Shown here one piece after another: positions 8,946 to 17,214 of a stretch of 64,000 nucleotides of DNA (positions are counted from its first letter, which is position 1; each line of letters starts with the position of its first letter). The notes under the pieces were generated by a model. It did no database searches. It was not told the DNA's origin and saw nothing but the letters and a program-made list of their open reading frames with translations. The stretch covers positions 1-64,000 of the forward strand of contig CAISTS010000005.1 in NCBI GenBank assembly GCA_903888485.1. The letters are read 5' to 3'. Made by a program: the position numbers and the translations under genes. This stretch comes from an uncultured bacterium. Lineage in GTDB: Bacteria; Pseudomonadota; Alphaproteobacteria; Rhodospirillales; Rhodospirillaceae.

Positions 8946-9884
8946 TTGAAACGCATTATCGTGACCGGAGGCGCCGGCTTCATTGGCTCGCATCTGTGCG
9001 CCCGGCTCCTGGCGGACCGCAATGAAATCCTGTGTGTGGATAACTTCTTCACGGGTCGGCGCCAGAATGTCGCCCCGCTGCTCGGCAATACCGGCTTCGA
9101 GCTGATGCGCCATGACGTCACGTTTCCCTTATATGTGGAGACGGACGAAATCTACAACCTGGCTTGCCCGGCCTCGCCGGTGCACTACCAGTTCGACCCC
9201 GTGCAGACCACCAAGACCAGCGTGCACGGCGCGATCAACATGCTCGGCCTGGCCAAGCGCACGCGTGCCAAGATCCTTCAGGCCTCCACCAGCGAAGTCT
9301 ACGGTGACCCGGCTGTCCATCCCCAGGTCGAGAGCTACTGGGGCAACGTCAACCCCATTGGCCCCCGCGCCTGTTACGACGAAGGCAAGCGCTGCGCCGA
9401 AACCCTGTTCTTCGACTACTTCCGCCAGCACCGAACCCGGATTCGCGTGGCGCGCATCTTCAACACCTATGGACCGCGCATGCTGCCCAACGATGGCCGA
9501 GTGGTGTCGAACTTCATCGTCCAGGCGCTGCAAGGCCACGACATCACCGTCTATGGCAAGGGCGACCAGACGCGCTCCTTCTGTTACGTCGATGACCTGG
9601 TCGAAGGCCTGATCCGCCTGATGGAAGCGCCCGATGCCGTCACCGGCCCCGTAAACCTCGGCAACCCCGTGGAAAGCACGATCCTCGAGCTCGCGGAAAA
9701 AGTCATCGCCCTGGCAAAATCGAAGTCGAAAGTCGTCTACAAGCCGCTGCCGCAGGATGACCCCACCCGCCGCCGGCCGGATATCAGCCAGGCCCGTGAA
9801 ACGCTGAAGTGGGAGCCGAAGACTCCGCTCGACGACGGCCTCGCGCGCACCGTGCACTACTTCCGCACGCTCCTCGCCGCATAA
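8946..9884 (+). CDS. NAD-dependent UDP-glucuronate decarboxylase (UXS family)
   Basis: Extended short-chain dehydrogenase that converts UDP-glucuronate to UDP-xylose or a related 4-keto pentose for surface glycans. 312 residues from TTG 8946; the frame is open to 8895 but GGGGAAAGAT and the Rossmann start fit 8946. Rossmann motif is [12 protein letters not shown]. The catalytic segment is STSEVYGDP with [11 protein letters not shown] (Tyr and Lys near residues 144 and 148). Also visible are [11 protein letters not shown] and [15 protein letters not shown]. The [17 protein letters not shown] stretch is typical of UXS rather than GalE. It precedes hldE by 59 nt on the same strand, suggesting a surface-polysaccharide context. 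Confidence 0.85.
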   Translation: MKRIIVTGGAGFIGSHLCARLLADRNEILCVDNFFTGRRQNVAPLLGNTGFELMRHDVTFPLYVETDEIYNLACPASPVHYQFDPVQTTKTSVHGAINMLGLAKRTRAKILQASTSEVYGDPAVHPQVESYWGNVNPIGPRACYDEGKRCAETLFFDYFRQHRTRIRVARIFNTYGPRMLPNDGRVVSNFIVQALQGHDITVYGKGDQTRSFCYVDDLVEGLIRLMEAPDAVTGPVNLGNPVESTILELAEKVIALAKSKSKVVYKPLPQDDPTRRRPDISQARETLKWEPKTPLDDGLARTVHYFRTLLAA

Positions 9885-9943
9885 GAACGGCGGTCCTGCG
9901 CCGTGCAGTGACGCGACAAGCAGTGACGCGATAAGATGCTCCC

Positions 9944-11431
9944 ATGACCCGCCCGGACACCGACGAAATCTCAGGTTTGGCTGCGCTGCTCGCCGGTTTT
10001 GCCGGACGGCGCGTGCTATGCGTCGGCGACGTCATGATCGACCGCTCGATCTACGGCGAAGTGAAGCGCATCTCGCCCGAGGCGCCGGTGCCGGTCGTGC
10101 GCATCGTGCGCGAAAGCAACGAACTGGGCGGCGCGGGCAACGTTGTGCGCAACCTCGCCGCGCTCGGCGCCCGCTGCGCGTTTGTCACCACCATCGGCGA
10201 TGATCGCGCCGGGCGCGAGATCAGCAATCTCTTGGCGCGCCTGACCGACGTCGAACCCTATGTGCGCGTATCGCGCCAGCGCGAGACTACGGTCAAGACC
10301 AGGTTCTTCAGTATCGATGGGCACCATCTGCTGCGCGCCGACCGCGAGACCGTTGCAACGTTGTCCGAAAGCGACATGGACGATCTCGCGCGCGCCGTTG
10401 CGGCGCAAACCGCCGATGCCGAAGCGGTGATCCTGTCGGATTACGGCAAGGGTATGCTGACGGGCACGCTGGCGGCGGTGACCATCGCGGCCGCGCGCAA
10501 AGCCGGCAAGCCGGTGATCGTCGATCCCAAGGGCACCGATTACAGCCGCTATCGCGGCGCCACCATCATCACACCCAACCGCAGCGAACTTGCGGAAGCA
10601 ACGGGGATGCCCGTCGACGGCGATGCGGCCATCGTCGCCGCCGCGCAAAAGCTGCGCGCGGAGATCGGCGTCGGCGCTGTGCTCGTGACACGCTCGGGCG
10701 AGGGTATGACCCTTGTGTCCGAAAGCGGCGCTCATCACCTGGCCGCCGAAACACGCGAAGTCGCCGACGTCACCGGCGCGGGCGATACAGTGGTTGCCAC
10801 ACTGACGCTGGTCTTGGCCTGCGGGGCCGCGCTGACCTCCGCGGCACAGCTCGCCAACGTCGCCGCCGGCATCGTGGTCGGCCGCCACGGCACCGCCGTC
10901 GCCACGCCGCAAGAGATCGCCGCCACCATGCGCCAAAGCGGCCAGGCATCCGCGGACCAGAAGATCGCGGCACGCCCCGAAGCCATCATGCGTGTCATGG
11001 ACTGGCGCCGTCAGGGGCTCAAAGTCGGCTTCACCAACGGCTGCTTCGATCTCTTGCACCCCGGCCACGTCTCGCTGCTGCGCCAGGCGCGCGGCGCCTG
11101 CGACCGGCTGGTGGTCGGGCTGAATAGCGATGCTTCGGTGAAGCGCCTGAAGGGCGAGACCCGCCCGGTGCAAAACGAAGACGCGCGCGCCGCCGTCATG
11201 GCTTCGCTGGCGCCCGTCGACCTCGTGGTGGTTTTCGGCGAAGATACGCCGCTGGAGTTGATCGAGGCCTTGCGGCCGGACGTGTTGGTCAAAGGCGCCG
11301 ACTACAGCAAGGCGCAAGTTGTTGGGGGCGATCTGGTTGAAAGCTACGGCGGCAAGGTGCTGCTTGCGGAACTGGTGCCGTCGCATTCAACCACGGCGAC
11401 AATCGCGGCCATGAAGACGGCGCGCAAATAA
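9944..11431 (+). CDS. hldE: Bifunctional heptose-7-phosphate kinase / heptose-1-phosphate adenylyltransferase
   Basis: 495 residues, the usual fused length. The N-terminal ribokinase-like domain (about 15-325) phosphorylates D-glycero-beta-D-manno-heptose 7-phosphate; it shows VGDVMIDRSIYGEVKRISPE, ELGGAGNVVRNLAALGA and the catalytic DVTGAGDT near residue 275. The C-terminal nucleotidyltransferase domain (about 350-495) makes ADP-heptose; it shows TNGCFDLLHPGHVSLL with the HxGH motif near 373. The product feeds lipopolysaccharide inner core. It starts 59 nt after the UXS-family gene. No gmhA, gmhB or hldD is visible in the window. Confidence 0.95.
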   Translation: MTRPDTDEISGLAALLAGFAGRRVLCVGDVMIDRSIYGEVKRISPEAPVPVVRIVRESNELGGAGNVVRNLAALGARCAFVTTIGDDRAGREISNLLARLTDVEPYVRVSRQRETTVKTRFFSIDGHHLLRADRETVATLSESDMDDLARAVAAQTADAEAVILSDYGKGMLTGTLAAVTIAAARKAGKPVIVDPKGTDYSRYRGATIITPNRSELAEATGMPVDGDAAIVAAAQKLRAEIGVGAVLVTRSGEGMTLVSESGAHHLAAETREVADVTGAGDTVVATLTLVLACGAALTSAAQLANVAAGIVVGRHGTAVATPQEIAATMRQSGQASADQKIAARPEAIMRVMDWRRQGLKVGFTNGCFDLLHPGHVSLLRQARGACDRLVVGLNSDASVKRLKGETRPVQNEDARAAVMASLAPVDLVVVFGEDTPLELIEALRPDVLVKGADYSKAQVVGGDLVESYGGKVLLAELVPSHSTTATIAAMKTARK

Positions 11432-11448
11432 GCTTGGGGGCGATGGCG

Positions 11449-11829
11449 ATGACGCACGTTCTGCGGCTCTGTCTCGGAGCCTTGTTCCTGCTGGGACTGG
11501 CGGGATGCGAAACCAATCAAGCGCGATTCCCGAACTTTCAGTTCACGGGCCGTATCATGGCGCCCGGTCCGCCGGTGATCCGCCAGCCTGTGCTGCCGGA
11601 GATGCTGGTGGCGTGCCGGGGCCATGTGTTCGTTCCGGCCCTGGGCATGACGTTCGTCGCGCGCGGCAAAGAAGAGCCGGCGAACGGCCAGTTCCTGCGC
11701 GAGGAACGCCTAACGGCGCCGTACCGCGTGATCCCTGCGGGCGCGCGCATCAGCATGGAGCGCAGCGAGACGCGCCTCAACGTCGAGCTCGACGAGCACG
11801 AGCGCATCATCGGCCTCTACTGCGGCTAA
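11449..11829 (+). CDS. Small lipoprotein with I78-type peptidase-inhibitor-like C-terminus
   Basis: 126 residues from the ATG at 11449, chosen because GGGGG lies eight bases upstream. The upstream TTG at 11434 and ATG at 11443 are less well placed. A short signal ends in lipobox LAGC (cysteine near residue 17). The C-terminal pattern YRVIPAGARISMERSETRLN ... VELDEHERIIGLYCG resembles the I78 peptidase-inhibitor family (conserved arginine, acidic D-x-x-x-x-I and final CG), though I cannot confirm membership without a profile search. It follows hldE by 17 nt and could be co-transcribed. Not previously known to me as a characterised gene. Confidence 0.7.
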   Translation: MTHVLRLCLGALFLLGLAGCETNQARFPNFQFTGRIMAPGPPVIRQPVLPEMLVACRGHVFVPALGMTFVARGKEEPANGQFLREERLTAPYRVIPAGARISMERSETRLNVELDEHERIIGLYCG

Positions 11830-11842
11830 GGCTTTTTTCGGT

Positions 11843-11888
11843 AGCATTTTCTATCCGAAAACCGGGAACCACTTTTCCGGAAAATGCT
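11843..11888. repeat. Palindromic REP-like intergenic element
   Basis: A 46-nt imperfect palindrome occupies almost all of the gap between two convergent genes. The outer arms AGCATTTTC (11843-11851) and GAAAATGCT (11880-11888) are perfectly complementary. The interior TCCGAAAA and CTTTTCCGG also pair imperfectly. No T-run follows the stem on either strand, so it is not a classical intrinsic terminator. Sequences of this style (GCATTTTC ... GAAAATGC around CCGG cores) are familiar as dispersed intergenic palindromes in alphaproteobacterial genomes. I found no second copy in the window. Confidence 0.6.
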
Positions 11889-11889
11889 C

Positions 11890-12384
11890 CTAGACTCTCG
11901 GATCGACGATCGACGACAGCCGCTGACCGGCCGACAAAGCAAACCGCAAGGTCAGCGCCTTGCGCCGCGCCGGATGCAGCGCATGGCGCGGGGCCTCGCG
12001 CACCACGGCCGCTGAATGGGCGTCGGCGATGACCACGCCGCAGCTCGCTGGAAGAATCTGCCAGGGGAAGTGCGGCGGTACGGCGAAAGAGAATCCGTCG
12101 CAGTAAGGCACGTACTCCAGCCATTTGGCGTCGCCGCGGAAATCCTCGGGCGTGCTTTTGACTTCGACCATCAAGATGGTGCCATCCGCATTGAGGCCGA
12201 CCACATCGGCGCGCCGGCCGTTGCCCAGCTTGAACTCCGTGAGGCTCGCGAATCCCATGTCGTCGAACCAGCGCGCGACGCCGCGGGTGACGGCGGCGGT
12301 GACCGCGGCCGGCGCGGCGCGCACCTGGGCGGCGCGGCGGGTGCGTGGCGTGACAAACGGCGATCCGGAATTGGATATGTTCAT
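11890..12384 (-). CDS. mmcB: MmcB-family DNA repair protein (PD-(D/E)XK nuclease fold)
   Basis: 164 residues from the ATG at 12384, which has GGGGAACATAAG directly before it. The frame is open back to 12579, but those codons run into the divergent panD start. The nuclease-like core is LTEFKLGNGRRADVVGLN followed by ILMVEVKSTPEDF, giving the E...D...ExK arrangement, and then WLEYVPYCDGFSFAVPPHF, which is typical of the family. In Caulobacter the homologue belongs to the SOS response; here I see no canonical GTTC-N7-GTTC LexA site. Confidence 0.85.
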   Translation of the reverse strand: MNISNSGSPFVTPRTRRAAQVRAAPAAVTAAVTRGVARWFDDMGFASLTEFKLGNGRRADVVGLNADGTILMVEVKSTPEDFRGDAKWLEYVPYCDGFSFAVPPHFPWQILPASCGVVIADAHSAAVVREAPRHALHPARRKALTLRFALSAGQRLSSIVDPRV

Positions 12385-12535
12385 CTTATGTTCCCCAGTT
12401 CCGTCACCATACGGCCGGCGCGCGGCAGCCGCAAGCCTGGCGCAAGGGAGGTATGCAACTGCCTGTCCCGGCTTTATTTTGGCTCTGAAATGAGTATGGT
12501 GCCTGCCGCATTGCACAATTCCAAAGGGGCGGCGC

Positions 12536-13075
12536 GTGGTTAAAGTCATCCGGGCAAAGCTGCACGGCATCCGGGTCACCGGCGCGGACCTGCATTACCA
12601 CGGCTCGATCACCCTCGATCCCGAGCACTGCAGCGCCGCCGGACTTTACCCCATGGAATTCGTGGACATCTGGAACAAGAATTCCGGCGCGCGCCTATCG
12701 ACCTACATCATCTATGGCGCGCCGGGCTCGCGCTGCTGCGTGCTCAAGGGCGCCGCCGCGCGCACCTGCCAGGTGGGCGACGAGCTGATCATCGCCGCCG
12801 CCGACGAAGTGCAGCCGACCGAGCTCTATCGTCTCAAGCCGCGCATCCTCACCTTCACGCCGAAGAACGAGATCGACCAGCAGCTCTATTACGAAGTGTT
12901 TGAAAGCGAAGCGCGCGCCTTCGACTTCCGCATCGTCGACACCAACGCCAGCGCGCCGGCCAGCGTGCATAACTATGCCAACGTCGATGTGCGCGCCATC
13001 AAGGCCGAACTCAAGTCCAAAGGCATGTCCGACGCCGACATCGCCAACTTCGTCGAGAAGTTCCTCGCCCGCTAG
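12536..13075 (+). CDS. panD: Aspartate 1-decarboxylase homologue with C-terminal extension
   Basis: Makes beta-alanine for pantothenate/CoA after self-cleavage at a Gly-Ser bond that creates a pyruvoyl group. It starts at GTG 12536 after AAAGGGGCGGCGC. Conserved positions are present: AKLHGIRVTGADLHYHGS with Lys8, His10, Tyr21 and the Gly23-Ser24 cleavage site, then VDIWNKNSGARLSTYII with Arg53 and Thr56. Two departures stand out. The position equivalent to E. coli Asn72 is lysine (VLKGAAA instead of VNGAAA), and the protein is 179 residues instead of about 126, with about 50 extra C-terminal residues. A GNAT gene follows by 24 nt. Confidence 0.85.
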   Translation: MVKVIRAKLHGIRVTGADLHYHGSITLDPEHCSAAGLYPMEFVDIWNKNSGARLSTYIIYGAPGSRCCVLKGAAARTCQVGDELIIAAADEVQPTELYRLKPRILTFTPKNEIDQQLYYEVFESEARAFDFRIVDTNASAPASVHNYANVDVRAIKAELKSKGMSDADIANFVEKFLAR

Positions 13076-13099
13076 AACCGGGCAGGGTACGATTCGGGG

Positions 13100-13690
13100 A
13101 TGTGCGCGGCTCCCGTCCTCACCTCGCTTGCCCTGCCCATCACCACGCGGCGGCTGATCATCCGCGACTACACGGTCGCCGATGCCCCCGCTGTGTTCAC
13201 CAACGTCAAAGATCCCGCCTATTGGCAATACCAGAGCGCCGAAGCGCCGAGCCCGGCGCAGATAGAAACGCTGCTCACCTGGGCCGTGAACGAACAGGCT
13301 ATCAGTCCGCGTCTCAACTATTTCCTGGCTGCGGCGCGCAAAGATACCGGCGAGATCGTCGGCGAAGGCGTGCTCAGGATTGTCAATCCGGGCGAGCGCC
13401 AAGGCGAGATTGGTTTCGGTGTGGCGCCCAAGTACTGGACGCAAGGTTACGGCGCCGAGATTGCGAGCGCCGTGCTTGACGCCGGTTTTGGGCACTTCCG
13501 GCTGCACCGCATCGCCGCCCAGTGCAGTCCCGACAACAAAGGTTCGATCCGCATCATGCAAAAGCTCGGCATGGCGCGTGAAGGACTCTTGCGTGACATC
13601 CACTATGCGCGCGGTAAATGGTGGAGCACTCTGATCTACGGCATCCTCGACGGCGAGTACGCCAAGATCAAAAGCATCAAGAAGACTTGA
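13100..13690 (+). CDS. GNAT-family N-acetyltransferase (RimJ/RimL-like)
   Basis: 196 residues. Typical of the GNAT_3 group: LPITTRRLIIRDYTVADAPA at the N-terminus, the acetyl-CoA-loop region IGFGVAPKYWTQGYGAEIAS, and NKGSIRIMQKLGMAREGLLR near the C-terminus. The acceptor could be a ribosomal protein, other N-termini or a small molecule; it cannot be told from sequence. It lies 24 nt after panD on the same strand, so co-expression is likely. It ends 15 nt before a convergent aminotransferase gene. Confidence 0.85.
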   Translation: MCAAPVLTSLALPITTRRLIIRDYTVADAPAVFTNVKDPAYWQYQSAEAPSPAQIETLLTWAVNEQAISPRLNYFLAAARKDTGEIVGEGVLRIVNPGERQGEIGFGVAPKYWTQGYGAEIASAVLDAGFGHFRLHRIAAQCSPDNKGSIRIMQKLGMAREGLLRDIHYARGKWWSTLIYGILDGEYAKIKSIKKT

Positions 13691-13705
13691 GTGAGCGCGA
13701 TGTGA

Positions 13706-14878
13706 CTACCTGGCCCACCCCGGCCAACCGAGCCGCGCGAGCGCATCGGCCAGGCGTTTGAGGTCATCTTCATCCACATAGGCCTGTGTCGAGACGCGCA
13801 TCATCAGCTTGTCACCATGCACGAGCGGGCGCGCCTGGATGCGCTCCTGGTCCCAGAGCGCGCGATCAAGAGTAGCGGCGTCTTCCGTCTTGGCGGCACG
13901 GCGTTGCGGCAACAGGAAAGTGCGCATGGCGGCGCACATGCCGCGCTCGGCGACGGGTGTGATACCGAGCGGCGCGAGCATATCCGTGCAAAGGTCGATA
14001 AGCCGGGCCTGGTAGGCGCGCAGCGCGTCTTCGCCCAGCTTCTTGAAAAACGCCAGCGCGGCAGGAGCCGCAAGCCAAGCCGTGTTGTCGCGCGTGCCGG
14101 TATAATCGAAGGCCTGAGGAAAACCGAGGCCGATGAAATGGCTGACGACATTGGGTTGCGTCAGCGCCGCGGCTTCCTTGGAGGCGTACAGAATGGCGCA
14201 GCCTTTCGGCGCGAATAGCCATTTGTGCAGATTGGTGACGTACCAGTCGGGCGCCAGCACCGTGAGATCGAGCGGCACTTGTCCAATACCGTGCGCGCCG
14301 TCGATCAGCACGCGCGTTCCGTTTTTACGAAGCGCGCCGATGATGCGCGGCAGCGGGAGCACCAGCGCGCTGGGCGACGTGATGTGGTCGATGATGGCGA
14401 GCTTCACGCGCGGATTGAGGGCTGCTTCGATGCGTGCGGCAATATCCGCGCTCGTGGCGGGCAGTGCAAAAGTCACCGTCAGTGGTGTGGCGCCCGTTTC
14501 GGCGCAGCGTGCCTCCACCATCAGCCGCATGGCGTTATACGTGTGGTCGGTGAGCAGAATCTGATCGCCCGGCGCGAAGGACAACGAGCGCAGCACCGCC
14601 TGGATGCCGGCTGTGGCATTCTCGACAAAGGCGATATCTTCGCCTTGCGCGCCCACGAAATGCGCGATCTCACTTGCCGCGGCACGCAACGTGGTGGGCC
14701 CTTCGCCAGGCGATATCTCGTTGCCGAAGAACAGGTCGGGCTGCGCTTCCATGCGCGCGCGAATTACGTCCTGTGCTTTGAGCACCTCGCGCGGACAGGC
14801 GCCGAAGGAGCCGTGATTGAGAAAGACGACATCGTCCGCGAGGCCCCACAACGGGCGCAAGGTGCGGCCGAAGGTCAT
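13706..14878 (-). CDS. Class-V aminotransferase (isopenicillin-N-epimerase-like)
   Basis: PLP-dependent fold-type I enzyme of about 390 residues. The start is ATG 14878; a TTG at 14899, immediately after the stop of the upstream gene, is an alternative. Recognisable features are VVFLNHGSFGACPREV near the N-terminus, IAFVENATAGIQAVLRSL, the cofactor aspartate/histidine region RVLIDGAHGIGQVPLDL, and the Schiff-base lysine in YVTNLHKWLFAPKGCAIL. This group includes isopenicillin-N epimerase, cysteine-lyase-like and EgtE-like enzymes; the substrate is not resolved. It is probably co-transcribed with the nitronate monooxygenase-like gene just upstream. Confidence 0.85.
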   Translation of the reverse strand: MTFGRTLRPLWGLADDVVFLNHGSFGACPREVLKAQDVIRARMEAQPDLFFGNEISPGEGPTTLRAAASEIAHFVGAQGEDIAFVENATAGIQAVLRSLSFAPGDQILLTDHTYNAMRLMVEARCAETGATPLTVTFALPATSADIAARIEAALNPRVKLAIIDHITSPSALVLPLPRIIGALRKNGTRVLIDGAHGIGQVPLDLTVLAPDWYVTNLHKWLFAPKGCAILYASKEAAALTQPNVVSHFIGLGFPQAFDYTGTRDNTAWLAAPAALAFFKKLGEDALRAYQARLIDLCTDMLAPLGITPVAERGMCAAMRTFLLPQRRAAKTEDAATLDRALWDQERIQARPLVHGDKLMMRVSTQAYVDEDDLKRLADALARLGWPGWAR

Positions 14879-14899
14879 CGCGAAACTACCAGCCGCCAA

Positions 14900-16297
14900 C
14901 TACCAACCCGTGGTGATGCGCTCGACAAGCTGCTTGACCGAGGGCACGAAGCCGTTCTTGTACCAGGGGTCCTGGGCGAAGCGGTACGCGTTGTGGCCGG
15001 CGAACATCAGCTCGTTGTCGATGCTGCCGTCGTGGGCGATGTTCTGCAGGGTCTTCTGGATGCAGAAGCTGCGCGGATCGGCTTTCCGGCCCGTTGTGCC
15101 TTCCTCGTTCTGCGACCAGTTCGAGAAGGCGCAGGCCGACAGGCAACCCATGCAGGCGATCTGGTCGGCGCGGATGGTCTCGGCTTCGTCGGGCGTGACG
15201 AAGATCAGCGTCGAGTCCGACGTCTTCATGCATTCCGTAAAGCCATGCTCCACCCAGGTCTGGGCGCGGAACTTGTCGGCGGCGGTGACGTAGACGTCCT
15301 TCTTGCGCGGACCGATGCTGAGGGCGGTTTCATGTGCGCCGACCGGGTCTGGCGAGAAGGGGATCTGACGTTCGCTGCGGTTCTCGAGGTTCTCGAGGAA
15401 CTTGTTGTGCACGGCGGACGAGTAGAAGCCCGTCGGGCTGAAGCGCTGAAGATTGACGTCGCCCGGCTGCAAGTCGACGAGCTTGCGCTTCCATGCCTCG
15501 GAGATCGGGCTTTCCTTGGTCAGCAGCGGACGCGTGCCGAACTGGAACGCGACCGGGCCGATCTCGGGATTGTCGAGCCAGTGTTCCCATTCCGACAGCC
15601 ACCACACACCGCCGGCCATGATGATCGGGGTCTGTTGCAGGCCCGCCTCGTTCATCACGGCGCGTAGCGCCGCGACGCGCGGGTACGGATCTTCTGGCTT
15701 GCGCGGGTCTTCGGAGTTGGAGAGGCCATTGTGTCCGCCGGCGAGCCACGGGTCTTCATAGACCACGCCGCCCAAGAACTCGGCGAACTTGTGATAGGCG
15801 CGCTTCCACAACGCGCGGAAGGCACGGCCCGAAGAGATGATCGGGTAGTAGTGAATGCGGTAGTGCGCGGCGATCTCGGCCAGGCGATAGGGCATACCGG
15901 CGCCGCAGGTGACGCCCTGAATGATGCCTTTGCACTTGTCGAGCACGCCCTCGAGCACGCGCTCGGCGCCGCCCATCTCCCAAAGGATGTTGATGTGCAG
16001 GCGCCCGTTGTTGCCGCGCGTCTCGTGCGCGATGCGCGCCTGGGTGATGCCGCCCTCGATGGCGTACTTCACCAATTCTTCGTGGCGATCGTGGCGCGTG
16101 CGCCCGCGATAGATTTGCGGAATGGGACGCCCGGCAAGGTCGTAAGAATCGGCATTGACGCCCGAGAACGTGCCGATACCGCCTGCCGCAGCCCAGGAGC
16201 CCGACGACAAGCCGTTGGAAACGGCGACGCCCTTGCCGCCTTCAACGATGGGCAATACTTCCTGACCGCCAATGAGAATCGGATTCAGCGCTTTCAC
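14900..16297 (-). CDS. Nitronate monooxygenase / 2-nitropropane dioxygenase-like FMN protein with C-terminal cysteine cluster
   Basis: 465 residues, longer than simple NMO enzymes (about 320-360). The TIM-barrel FMN-binding part is visible: IVEGGKGVAVSNGLSSGSWA, IQGVTCGAGMPYRLAEIA, YPIISSGRAFRALWKRAY, and ED.WLAGGHNG carrying the GGHxG histidine motif, then TPIIMAGGVWWLSEWE. The last 100 residues add ACMGCLSACAF (C-x2-C-x3-C) and a further cysteine in SFCIQKT, which could coordinate a metal or Fe-S cluster. The true substrate is unknown; the annotation is by fold. A plausible promoter lies at 16387-16415. Confidence 0.8.
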   Translation of the reverse strand: MKALNPILIGGQEVLPIVEGGKGVAVSNGLSSGSWAAAGGIGTFSGVNADSYDLAGRPIPQIYRGRTRHDRHEELVKYAIEGGITQARIAHETRGNNGRLHINILWEMGGAERVLEGVLDKCKGIIQGVTCGAGMPYRLAEIAAHYRIHYYPIISSGRAFRALWKRAYHKFAEFLGGVVYEDPWLAGGHNGLSNSEDPRKPEDPYPRVAALRAVMNEAGLQQTPIIMAGGVWWLSEWEHWLDNPEIGPVAFQFGTRPLLTKESPISEAWKRKLVDLQPGDVNLQRFSPTGFYSSAVHNKFLENLENRSERQIPFSPDPVGAHETALSIGPRKKDVYVTAADKFRAQTWVEHGFTECMKTSDSTLIFVTPDEAETIRADQIACMGCLSACAFSNWSQNEEGTTGRKADPRSFCIQKTLQNIAHDGSIDNELMFAGHNAYRFAQDPWYKNGFVPSVKQLVERITTGW

Positions 16298-16386
16298 GCG
16301 TGCCTTACCCTGCTTTTTTCTGATGCCATTCCCGCCACTCAGCCCTCAAAGGAGGGCCCTCCACAGGCGGGGCGAATCGCGCCCGC

Positions 16387-16415
16387 AATATAGGGGGCTC
16401 GGCCCCGTGAACCAA
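16387..16415 (-). promoter_or_regulatory. Predicted sigma-70-type promoter for the nitronate monooxygenase-like gene
   Basis: On the minus strand TTGGTT (16415-16410) is followed after exactly 17 nt by TATATT (16392-16387). The predicted start point is about 80 nt before the ATG at 16297. The region between the ugpQ stop and this gene (16298-16454) has no other supported feature. A palindrome GGAGGGCCCTCC lies in the presumed leader around 16352-16363. Confidence 0.45.
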
Positions 16416-16454
16416 GCAACCTTGGGATAATTCCCACAAGTATTTGACAATTAA

Positions 16455-17195
16455 TCATAATTTAGCGGACGCGGCGAGCATTTCGCCGGCAATATCGGTA
16501 AAGATCGCATCGACCCCCCAGCCGAAGAGGATCTCGGCCCGGGCGAGGTCGTTCACCGTGTAGGCCATAACCGCATAGCCGGCGCCGCGCAGCTCCATCA
16601 CTTGTTCGCGGGTGAGGTGTTTCTGGTTGGCGTTGAGGCTGACGACATCGAGCGCCGCGGCGGCCTGACGCCAGTCCTCGGGCAGCCGGTCGAAGAGATG
16701 GGCGCGCGGCCATTGCGGCGCGATGTCCTTGGCCGCGGCCAGGGCCTCACGCGAAAAACTGGAAATCAGCGGTGTCGGATTCGTCCCTGGCCACATATCC
16801 AAGGCGATGGGCAGCGCGACCTGGGCCAGCTCGACTTCACGGCCGCGGTCGGTCTTGAGCTCCATATTGAAGCCAAGACCTAGACTAGCGAACAGCTCGA
16901 GCGCTTCTTCGAGGGTCGGGATCATCTCGCCTTTGAAAGCCGGTGAGAACCAGCTTCCGGCGTCGAGCGCGGTGACCTGCTCGAACGTCGCGTCGGCCAT
17001 GAGGCCTGCGCCATCGCTGGTGCGATCCAGCTCGTCGTCGTGAAAGATAACGACGCGGCTATCGGCGGTGAGCGCCGCGTCGAACTCCACCCACGTCGCG
17101 CCATCGCCAGCAGCTTGGCGGAACGACGCCAGAGTATTCTCTGGCGCCGCCCGCGGGCTGCCGCGATGGGCGATGATGCGTGGGAATTTCGCCAA
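16455..17195 (-). CDS. ugpQ: Glycerophosphodiester phosphodiesterase
   Basis: 246 residues. Hydrolyses deacylated phospholipids to glycerol-3-phosphate and alcohol. The catalytic barrel motif is IIAHRGSPRAAPENTLASF, followed by WVEFDAALTADSRVVIFHDD and LDRTSDGAG, giving the expected His, Glu, Asp and second His. FNMELKTDRGREVELAQ continues the GDPD pattern. There is no signal peptide, so it is cytoplasmic like UgpQ rather than periplasmic GlpQ. It follows pnp by 19 nt on the same strand and is probably read from the same transcript. The sequence after its stop is AT-rich but forms no terminator hairpin. Confidence 0.92.
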   Translation of the reverse strand: MAKFPRIIAHRGSPRAAPENTLASFRQAAGDGATWVEFDAALTADSRVVIFHDDELDRTSDGAGLMADATFEQVTALDAGSWFSPAFKGEMIPTLEEALELFASLGLGFNMELKTDRGREVELAQVALPIALDMWPGTNPTPLISSFSREALAAAKDIAPQWPRAHLFDRLPEDWRQAAAALDVVSLNANQKHLTREQVMELRGAGYAVMAYTVNDLARAEILFGWGVDAIFTDIAGEMLAASAKL

Positions 17196-17214
17196 GTAAA
17201 TCCGCCGCGCCGTC

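Noticed and set aside
12385-12405. GTTC-N4-GTTC before mmcB as a LexA/SOS box
   Set aside because: The alphaproteobacterial LexA box is GTTC-N7-GTTC; the spacing is wrong and the site lies over the ribosome-binding region.
16443-16470. TTGACAATTAATCAT on the plus strand, resembling a strong -35 region
   Set aside because: No -10 hexamer follows at 16-18 nt and no plus-strand gene starts downstream; the stretch is the AT-rich end of ugpQ.
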